From: Betaproteobacteria bacterium
GTDB lineage: Bacteria; Pseudomonadota; Gammaproteobacteria; Burkholderiales; SG8-39
NCBI GenBank assembly: GCA_007280315.1
Contig: QYQC01000201.1
Location: 1 to 7,109 of the forward strand
DNA length: 7,109 bases
Direction of reading: 5' to 3'
Shown here: piece after piece, positions 1 to 4,547 of the stretch
Layout: every line of letters starts with the position of its first letter
How positions within the stretch are numbered: position 1 is the stretch's first letter
Notes under the pieces: model-generated
The model's input: only the letters and a program-made list of their open reading frames with translations
Told to the model about the DNA's origin: nothing
The model's database searches: none
Program-made: the position numbers and the translations under genes

Positions 1-4
1 ATCT

Positions 5-45
5 TCGATTGCGTACGGATGGCTTTTTCATCCGTGCGCAATCGA
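5..45. terminator. Long hairpin with T-rich loop downstream of imuB (possible bidirectional terminator or repeat)
   Basis: Bases 5-21 and 29-45 form a 17-bp stem whose only irregularity is a T.G wobble (T14 with G36). The 7-base loop is GCTTTTT. The T-run is in the loop rather than after the stem, so it is not a classical intrinsic terminator for plus-strand transcripts. It lies about 160 bases past the imuB stop and could end or stabilise that transcript. It could equally be a member of a dispersed hairpin family, because the next hairpin has the same design. Confidence 0.45.
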
Positions 46-51
46 CGATCC

Positions 52-75
52 GCGCGGACGGTTTTTCGTCCGCGC
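52..75. terminator. Second tandem hairpin with T-rich loop
   Basis: Bases 52-60 (GCGCGGACG) and 67-75 (CGTCCGCGC) pair perfectly around the loop GTTTTT. It begins 6 bases after the first hairpin and shares its core pattern: CGGAyG, a T-run, then CrTCCG. The remaining bases 76-205 contain no gene that I can support. They include a GC-rich imperfect inverted repeat at about 110-147 that resembles the 'GTAGCCC..GATGCA..GCGCAGCGC' intergenic repeats of proteobacteria, but this copy is degenerate and I do not annotate it separately. Confidence 0.4.
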
Positions 76-205
76 AACATCGCAACTCTGCAATGACGAA
101 ACAGGCGTAGCCCAGATGCAGGCGCGCAGCGCGCAAGTCTGTTCAACGGATGCAGCACTGCGTTTGGAATGACGAACGCTGGTCGAATCGGATTGCAATT
201 TTCCC

Positions 206-1630
206 TCAGGAAAAAATGCCGTGCAGGTACCAGGCGCCGGCGGGGCTGCGCTCGCGATAGACCCACAGCAGGGCTGCGTCGGCAGTGCGGGCGATGAAAT
301 AATCGCGTGCCATGTCGGCGCCATCCCACCAACCGGATTCGATCCGCTCCGGGCCGGCCAGCAGCTTCAGCGGCCCGTGATGACAGGGGATGGATTCCTT
401 TTCCTCCAGCGCCTGCGGCCGCTCGAGCAGCCAGAACGGGCGCAGGTCGAAATCCAGAGCGAGCTGCTTTACACCGATCTGTGCTCCGGCGCTGGCGCGT
501 TCCGGGCGATGATCGGCGCACAGGGTGATGCCGTGTACGGCTGCGGCACCCAGGCGCGAGCGCAGGCGCTCGATCAGGCGCGGCCAATTGCCTTCTTCGC
601 GCAGCGCATCGGAAAAAAGATTTCGGTTGGAATGCTCCAGTGGTTCGATCGCCTGCACTTGCAGCGCGATCGCGCGCACCGGCCCGGACAGCGCCGTCTG
701 CTGCAGCCGCTCGCGCAAGAGCAGCGCGAAGTGCGCGGCTTCGCGGCAGGGCGCGACCAGGCCCAGTTCGATGCGGGTGGCGGGCGCGGCGCGATGCGCG
801 AGGCTGAGCAGCAGCCGGCGTGTGCCGGCGGCGCGCGCCGCGAGAAAGCCTTCAAGCTGCGCCAGCAGCCGCTTCGATGCAAACAGCAGGGCTTCGGCTT
901 GCGTGGCTTCGGCCGGCAGCTCGATGGCAGCGCCGAATGTTTCCGGCAGCACGAATGCGCCGCGCGGATCGGGCAGGCGGCCCAGCGCCTGGTCCAGTGC
1001 ATCGAGCAGACCCTGGCCGAAGCGGCGCGCCAGCCCGTCGCGCGGCAGCGCCAGCAGATCGCCGATGCTGCCGGCGCCGATCGAGGCGAGTGTTTCTTCC
1101 TCCCTGCTTTGCAGCACAGACAGGGGCAGGGCGGACAGTTCGGTTTCGAGCAAAGCGGCATCGCTTATCAGGCACTGCTTGCCGGCACGCGCGAACCAGG
1201 ATGCGGCGCGGGCGGTGGGCGCAGCGGCGAGGCGCGCGCTGTAGCCCATGGCGGTGAGTCCCTGTTGCAGTCTTAGCGCGATCTCGCCCAGGCCGCCGAA
1301 CAGTTTCAGGCTGCCCGAGACTTCCAGCAGCACCAGTTCGGGAAAATCGAGCGCGACATTGGGGGTGCATTGCATCGCCCAGGCGGCGATGCCGAGCAGG
1401 GCTTCGGTTTCGGCTGCGGCTTCGCGTTCGCGCAGGCGCAGGTTCGGCGCGAGGGCGAGCGCCGCAGTGACCGGCATGCCGGCGCGCAGGCCGCGTGCAC
1501 CGGCCTTGGCGTCGCAGACGAGCAGGCGCTGCCGCTCGGCGACCGCGCAGGGCTCAGGCGAGGGCAAGCCGCGCTGAAATGCTTCCAGCGGCAGTTGCGG
1601 CAGATGCAGGGCTATCCACAAGCTAGTCAA
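206..1630 (-). CDS. imuB: ImuB, catalytically inactive Y-family DNA polymerase homologue of the SOS mutasome
   Basis: The 474-aa length is normal for ImuB. In the family, ImuB does not synthesise DNA; it bridges the beta clamp and the error-prone polymerase DnaE2, with ImuA, during SOS translesion synthesis. The protein opens with LWIALHLPQLPLEAF, where true Y polymerases carry the metal-binding DxD motif. At residues 103-112 (EVSGSLKLFG) it has no SxDE acidic pair. Together these fit the inactive ImuB class. QLALDF at 389-394 matches the QxxLxF clamp-binding hexapeptide. The ImuB C-terminal signature follows: RPFWLLERPQAL at 397-408 and ESGWWDGAD with RDYF at 431-445. The start is a TTG at 1628-1630 with no Shine-Dalgarno, and a second TTG lies at codon 4 (1619-1621). 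The family N-terminus aligns near codon 4, so the native start may be damaged. imuA is absent upstream and dnaE2 is not seen in the 205 bases downstream. A LexA-controlled promoter lies 230 bases upstream on the same strand. Confidence 0.92.
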   Translation of the reverse strand: MTSLWIALHLPQLPLEAFQRGLPSPEPCAVAERQRLLVCDAKAGARGLRAGMPVTAALALAPNLRLREREAAAETEALLGIAAWAMQCTPNVALDFPELVLLEVSGSLKLFGGLGEIALRLQQGLTAMGYSARLAAAPTARAASWFARAGKQCLISDAALLETELSALPLSVLQSREEETLASIGAGSIGDLLALPRDGLARRFGQGLLDALDQALGRLPDPRGAFVLPETFGAAIELPAEATQAEALLFASKRLLAQLEGFLAARAAGTRRLLLSLAHRAAPATRIELGLVAPCREAAHFALLLRERLQQTALSGPVRAIALQVQAIEPLEHSNRNLFSDALREEGNWPRLIERLRSRLGAAAVHGITLCADHRPERASAGAQIGVKQLALDFDLRPFWLLERPQALEEKESIPCHHGPLKLLAGPERIESGWWDGADMARDYFIARTADAALLWVYRERSPAGAWYLHGIFS

Positions 1631-1652
1631 GACGTATATAAACCCATATAAT
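1624..1652 (+). promoter_or_regulatory. Putative plus-strand promoter overlapping the imuB 5' end
   Basis: A perfect TATAAT at 1647-1652 is preceded after 17 bases by TAGTCA at 1624-1629, which matches TTGACA at 4 of 6 positions. It points away from imuB, and its -35 overlaps the imuB start. It would drive the 13-codon ORF at 1674. The surroundings are very AT-rich, so a chance TATAAT is possible. Confidence 0.4.
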
Positions 1653-1673
1653 CAATATATTACGAGGCGAAAA

Positions 1674-1715
1674 ATGTCTAATAAAACGAACGGTTTGATG
1701 CGGTTAAGCCCATGA
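1674..1715 (+). CDS. 13-codon micro-ORF with good ribosome binding site
   Basis: The peptide is MSNKTNGLMRLSP. GAGG at 1664-1667 sits 6 bases before the ATG, and a TATAAT box lies just upstream. The stop codon falls inside the left arm of a terminator-like hairpin. The arrangement (promoter, RBS, tiny ORF, terminator within about 110 bases) could be a leader peptide with attenuator, a small RNA, or the intact 5' end of a lost gene. I recognise no homologue, and a chance combination cannot be excluded. Confidence 0.3.
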   Translation: MSNKTNGLMRLSP

Positions 1716-1737
1716 ATTGCCTGATTTCAGGGTTTTT
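1709..1737 (+). terminator. Putative intrinsic terminator of the micro-unit
   Basis: CCC-A-TGAA at 1709-1716 pairs with TTCAGGG at 1726-1732, with one bulged A, and is followed at once by five T residues (1733-1737) on the plus strand. The stem is short and only moderately stable. On the minus strand no T-run follows it, so it should not stop transcripts heading towards imuB. Confidence 0.4.
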
Positions 1738-1831
1738 CAATTAGACAACTATTTGAGGGGACGAACCCGCTCCTCCTTGCGTAGATACACTCGCTGCGTC
1801 GCCTTGCGAGTTCGGCGGTGAGACTGGACAT
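1727..1831 (-). CDS. 34-aa ORF directly behind the SOS promoter; possible remnant of imuA
   Basis: This is the first reading frame served by the LexA-controlled promoter. GGAG (1837-1840 on the plus-strand numbering) is spaced 5 bases from the ATG at 1829-1831. The peptide begins MSSLTAELARRRSECIYARR and stops at a TGA after 34 codons. imuA (about 200-250 codons) normally occupies this place between the LexA box and imuB, so the simplest reading is a 5' stub of imuA left by a deletion. I cannot confirm ImuA similarity from so few residues. It may instead be a genuine small SOS peptide. The frame is the same as that of imuB but is separated from it by two stop codons (1727-1729, and one near 1652-1654). 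Confidence 0.4.
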   Translation of the reverse strand: MSSLTAELARRRSECIYARRSGFVPSNSCLIEKP

Positions 1832-1845
1832 GGCATCTCCAAAAA

Positions 1846-1861
1846 CTGTATTTTTATACAG
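1846..1861. promoter_or_regulatory. LexA (SOS) box
   Basis: The sequence CTGTATTTTTATACAG matches the proteobacterial LexA consensus CTGT-N8-ACAG exactly, with an all-A/T spacer. It overlaps the -10 element of a good minus-strand promoter and precedes a Shine-Dalgarno and ATG. Repression by LexA and induction by DNA damage follow from the known logic of such sites. It is positioned to control the 34-aa ORF and imuB. Confidence 0.88.
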
Positions 1862-1888
1862 TATCCAGAAATTTGACCGACTTGTCTA
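1860..1888 (-). promoter_or_regulatory. SOS promoter driving towards imuB
   Basis: Read on the minus strand, TAGACA (1883-1888) is the -35, matching TTGACA at 5 of 6 positions. GATACT (1860-1865) is the -10, with a 17-base spacer. The LexA box overlaps the end of the -10, the usual geometry for SOS genes. Confidence 0.7.
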
Positions 1889-1905
1889 GCTGGAGTTTTT
1901 AAGAA

Positions 1906-1930
1906 GCCGCTTCAGAATTACTGAAACGGC
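1906..1930 (-). terminator. Hairpin after the 184-codon ORF, upstream of the SOS promoter
   Basis: GCCGCTTCAG (1906-1915) and CTGAAACGGC (1921-1930) pair at 9 of 10 positions plus one A.C mismatch, around the loop AATTA. On the minus strand it is followed by TTCTT, a weak T-tract. It could end transcription of the ORF at 2047-2601 before the SOS promoter. The sequence between it and that ORF (1931-2046) shows no gene. Confidence 0.35.
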
Positions 1931-2046
1931 CCCTAATGAAGATCCGCTCGCCGACCACTGCTGCCGTCAGTTCTATGCAGATCGGGATAATCAGGACTGC
2001 CTGGGCGAGAGTCCGGTTCCGGAAAACGCCAGCATCGGGACCCGAC

Positions 2047-2601
2047 CTAGAAGATTCCCCTGAACGCCTCCGTCTGCTCTAGAGCTGCGCTCCGCCGATC
2101 CCCTAGGTCGATCAGCGCGTCCAATACCTTCAGAAGCTGCTGTGCGTCTTCACGGCGCAATGGGAAATTCCAGTCCGCCTGCCGCTGCACAGCACCCGCC
2201 ATTCGGGCTGGCAACATCGTTCCGGTCCATCCTTCCTCGGCGTTGCCAATGGCCGAAAGAGCAGCGTTCGCTTGCTGACCAAACATCGAGATTGGGTAGG
2301 CTTGGCCTGCGCGCTCGCAAAGGTCGAGGAATTTCCCCATGACAAACGAGGACCAACCGACAGGTCGAACGATACGGTCAATGATTGGCATGATAGTTTC
2401 AACCTGTGACCAATCACCGTTCGCATAGCGGACGGCACCGGGAGCACTCTTCTCGACGTTCACGAACAGAAGCGCAGCGATCAGATCGGGCATCGCGTAA
2501 CCATTAACTTGCCCGGCATGCCAGCTGTTCGGTTTGAAGATCCGATCATCCAAGATTCGCGAAACGCAATCGTCCAATAGGGGAATGGCGTTTTCTGGCA
2601 C
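2047..2601 (-). CDS. Hypothetical protein, probably 5'-truncated
   Basis: The 184-aa protein is not one I recognise. It is soluble in character, with no convincing membrane helix or signal peptide. It is rich in W (WHAGQ, GDWSQ, VGWSS, EGWTG, DWNFP) and ends in a charged helical stretch (REDAQQLLKVLDALIDLGDRR). Only a GTG at 2599-2601 offers a start, and it has no Shine-Dalgarno. The same frame stays open and protein-like for about 19 more codons upstream (to about 2658, including YGRSRHIYDAAT) before a TAG, with no start codon there. The simplest reading is the C-terminal part of a longer protein whose beginning was lost at the junction near 2660. Its neighbour on the other side is also truncated. 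The function cannot be inferred. Confidence 0.6.
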   Translation of the reverse strand: MPENAIPLLDDCVSRILDDRIFKPNSWHAGQVNGYAMPDLIAALLFVNVEKSAPGAVRYANGDWSQVETIMPIIDRIVRPVGWSSFVMGKFLDLCERAGQAYPISMFGQQANAALSAIGNAEEGWTGTMLPARMAGAVQRQADWNFPLRREDAQQLLKVLDALIDLGDRRSAALEQTEAFRGIF

Positions 2602-2686
2602 CGTCGCGGCATCATAGATGTGACGACTACGACCATAACCGACAAGCGTCGTGAGAAGCTATCGGCCGTACACCAACGAAAGGAAT

Positions 2687-2693
2687 GGGAGGG
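2687..2693 (+). promoter_or_regulatory. Ribosome binding site that fixes the start of the DUF2252 fragment
   Basis: GGGAGGG ends 6 bases before the ATG at 2700. A second in-frame ATG at 2685 overlaps this site and has AAGGA directly abutting it, too close to serve. This makes 2700 the better start. Confidence 0.6.
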
Positions 2694-2699
2694 TCATTG

Positions 2700-2978
2700 A
2701 TGAAGAATGCCACTCCGGGAAAACCTGGCGCGCTGAAATCCACGCGGGATGAAGCGCAACGCGAGGGGCGCGTGTTGCGCCGAACCGTGCCACGTGCAGG
2801 CCAGGGCATCTCGAAACCGTCAATGCGCACCGCAGATTCGCTGAACATGCTATCCACGACGGCAAGAAACCGCCTGCCCAATCTGCTGCCGCTGCGTTAC
2901 GGTCGTATGCGCCACTCGCCGTTCACCTATATGCGCGGCGCCGCGGCGATGATAGCTTCCGATGTCGCCAACATGTAA
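2700..2978 (+). pseudogene. Truncated DUF2252 family protein (N-terminal fragment)
   Basis: The 92 codons match the start of the DUF2252 family (usually over 400 aa; related to kinase-fold phosphotransferases, function not established). A lead-in GRVLRRTVPR (23-32) is followed by the family hallmark RLPNLLPLRYGRM (58-70) and SPFTYMRGAAAMIASDVA (73-90). Homologues continue after this point into a conserved GDAHxxNFG block. Here the frame meets TAA right after DVANM, and I find no continuation in the other two frames before the next gene. The 5' end is intact with a strong RBS, so the fragment may still be translated, but it lacks almost the whole fold. The cut coincides with the beginning of the AT-richer channel cassette, suggesting a recombination breakpoint near 2970-2980. 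Confidence 0.78.
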
Positions 2979-3022
2979 AGTAATGAAATTCATCGCGCAA
3001 ACGCCCAGCAAGGGAGGAAACA

Positions 3023-3229
3023 TTGATCATTAGGTTTGTATTGCGACTCATTGCGAGCACTTCTGCCATCGGTGCAATTGCGAGCATCACTTTTTCCGCG
3101 GCTCTGATTGCAGCATCCGGCCCTGGCCTTTATGGCGTCTCCGCTATCGCGCTAGGCATCGGATCATTATCGTTTGTCCTTGCCTCAGCACAGGCGGTAA
3201 GACCAAAAAGGGAGGGTAGCGAAGCATGA
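3023..3229 (+). CDS. Small two-helix membrane protein coupled to the ion channel gene
   Basis: The 68-aa protein starts at a TTG, chosen because GGAGG at 3013-3017 sits 5 bases before it and no ATG is available in frame. Two hydrophobic segments are visible: about residues 5-31 (rich in Ala, Ile, Ser) and about 36-58 (rich in Gly, Ala, Ser, Leu). A GPGLYG turn joins them, and the tail is basic and polar (RPKREGSEA). Arginines at 4 and 8 and the basic tail suggest both ends face the cytoplasm. Its TGA overlaps the ATG of the channel gene (ATGA), implying translational coupling and defined stoichiometry. I do not recognise a family. A chaperone, assembly factor or auxiliary subunit for the channel is an inference from coupling only. 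It might also be an unrelated small membrane protein. Confidence 0.75.
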   Translation: MIIRFVLRLIASTSAIGAIASITFSAALIAASGPGLYGVSAIALGIGSLSFVLASAQAVRPKREGSEA

Positions 3230-4203
3230 GCAAGAAACAATCAGTCAATCGGACAACTTCCTGTTTTTCGGTCATTGGGATATTTCTGCTCTGGATTCCA
3301 ATTGTGTCGAATGCGGTTCCGCCCTCGCCAAGGGAGGTTGAAGTTGGGATCTACGTCAACAACATTCCTGCCGTGAACTTAAAGGAAAAAAAGTTTCAGG
3401 TTGATTTCAATGTTTGGTTTCGCTGGAAGGGTGACGACATAAACCCTGTTGAAACTTTCAAAATTTTTAACGGCCACGTTGATGTGAAAGATGTAGTCGA
3501 AAAAAAGAAAATTGGCGATATCAATTACGCTTCGGCGCATGTAGAGGCCACGATCTATCGGAATTTCAATGTCGACCGGTATCCCCTGGATAGTGAAAGC
3601 TTGAAGATCCAGATCGAAGACAGCAAGAGGGATGGGAACGCCATAACTTTCGCAGCGGATAAGGTTAATTCCAATATTAGCTCTAAGCTAACCGTGCCAG
3701 GCTATATAGTGAGAAGCTTTGAAAGTTACAATTCAGTCACCAGTTACAATACCAATTATGGCGATACCTCACTGGGTCAGGAGGCAGTGGCGAAATATCC
3801 CCGGTTTACCTTTTCTATCGAACTAGTGCGCCCAGGGTATAGATTTTTCTTCAAGTATTTCTCAGTTTTGTTTCTCGCCGCTGCGCTTACCTTTCTCGCA
3901 TTCTGGATTTCGGTGGATATGATCGACACACGGTTCTGGATTGTAACGTCAGCTTATTTCCTGGCCGCAATTACCGGAAGTGCCCTGCAAAGCACAATGC
4001 CTGAGACCGAATCTTTTGGCCTGGGCGATATGCTCTATAACCTGACTATGATATTTATATTTATCAGCACGGCGGTAATGATTCACAACCACAAGGTGTT
4101 TTCCGCCAATGATGCGCGCGCCCACCGATTGACAGTGCTTTGGGGACTAGGGCTCCCGATTGCATATATTATTTCGACCATAATTATTGTAGTTGCGACT
4201 TGA
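3226..4203 (+). CDS. Prokaryotic pentameric ligand-gated ion channel (Cys-loop receptor homologue, GLIC/ELIC-like)
   Basis: The 325-aa length matches bacterial pLGICs. A signal peptide ends near residue 30 (IPIVSNA). The periplasmic beta-sandwich domain follows (about 36-202), with the family opening VGIYVNNIPAVNLKEKKFQ and FNVWFRW at 61-67. NFNVDRYPLD at 113-122 is the counterpart of the Cys-loop, without cysteines as in other prokaryotic members. Four helices follow: M1 about 205-229, M2 about 234-257, the M2-M3 loop with Pro259, M3 about 263-287, and M4 about 302-323. The intracellular M3-M4 linker is short, as in bacteria. In an ungapped alignment by eye to GLIC M2, Asp234 falls at the -2' filter position. 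The channel would open a pore in the inner membrane on binding a periplasmic ligand; the ligand is unknown. GGAGG lies about 10 bases before the ATG. AT-rich codon use unlike the flanks suggests acquisition by transfer. Confidence 0.9.
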   Translation: MSKKQSVNRTTSCFSVIGIFLLWIPIVSNAVPPSPREVEVGIYVNNIPAVNLKEKKFQVDFNVWFRWKGDDINPVETFKIFNGHVDVKDVVEKKKIGDINYASAHVEATIYRNFNVDRYPLDSESLKIQIEDSKRDGNAITFAADKVNSNISSKLTVPGYIVRSFESYNSVTSYNTNYGDTSLGQEAVAKYPRFTFSIELVRPGYRFFFKYFSVLFLAAALTFLAFWISVDMIDTRFWIVTSAYFLAAITGSALQSTMPETESFGLGDMLYNLTMIFIFISTAVMIHNHKVFSANDARAHRLTVLWGLGLPIAYIISTIIIVVAT

Positions 4204-4428
4204 CCCCGCATATGAGCAAGAGGGACATGGGAACATGTTCCGGTGCCAGTTTGCTTCTCGAGTGCCCGCTTTACGATGCAATCCTAACGGACCGCGCGAT
4301 CAGTGCCACTGGAGCGGCAGGCCATGTTCAAATAGCCGAAACTGGATCGCTGCACCTCGCTTTGAGGGAGCCATTTTCCCAGAAATTATTGGTCCGAAAA
4401 TACCGGGCAGGTCATGCCGATCTCGCAG
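4204..4428. other. Non-coding gap between converging genes
   Basis: No gene is supported here. Frames open across this stretch have no family-like sequence or RBS. The only local structure I see is a 12-bp perfect palindrome, GGAACATGTTCC, at 4230-4241. No clear intrinsic terminator follows the channel gene before the REP hairpin at 4429. Confidence 0.5.
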
Positions 4429-4486
4429 TTGTGGGAGCGAGCTTGCTCGCGAATTCGAGGATTCGCGAGCAAGCTCGCTCCCACAA
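4429..4486. repeat. REP-type perfect inverted repeat (26-bp arms)
   Basis: Bases 4429-4454 are the exact reverse complement of 4461-4486, around a 6-base spacer (TCGAGG). Each arm contains GTGGGAGCGAGC followed by TTGCTCGCGAA, the pattern of the abundant REP elements of Pseudomonas and related bacteria, here as an inverted pair (REPIN-like). It sits between the 3' ends of the channel gene and the kinase gene, a typical REP site. It can act as a bidirectional transcription barrier or mRNA 3'-end stabiliser. Such elements are usually mobilised in trans by a RAYT transposase, which is not in this window. Bases 4487-4547 hold nothing more that I can support. Confidence 0.85.
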
Positions 4487-4547
4487 AGCCGTGTGTCGGA
4501 GATGTCGGTTTCCCACAATATTTTTTCGAAACTAAGATGTCGTCGTA

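Noticed and set aside
221..1276. Long plus-strand open frame opposite imuB (and shorter ones at 525-1244, 574-1161 minus, 852-1370 minus)
   Set aside because: Low-complexity Arg/Gln/Ala-rich translations with no family features; they are shadows of GC-rich imuB codons.
1675..1747. Integron attC recombination site
   Set aside because: The outer arms deviate from RYYYAAC/GTTRRRY at the critical end base, and the interior does not form the required paired inner cores. No integrase is present.
2627..2881. Minus-strand frames opposite the DUF2252 fragment
   Set aside because: The plus-strand frame has a strong RBS and recognisable DUF2252 hallmarks, so the opposite frames are shadows.
4230..4241. 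Second SOS operator
   Set aside because: It is of the Gram-positive GAAC-N4-GTTC type, whereas the LexA box at 1846-1861 is the proteobacterial type, and no gene starts nearby.
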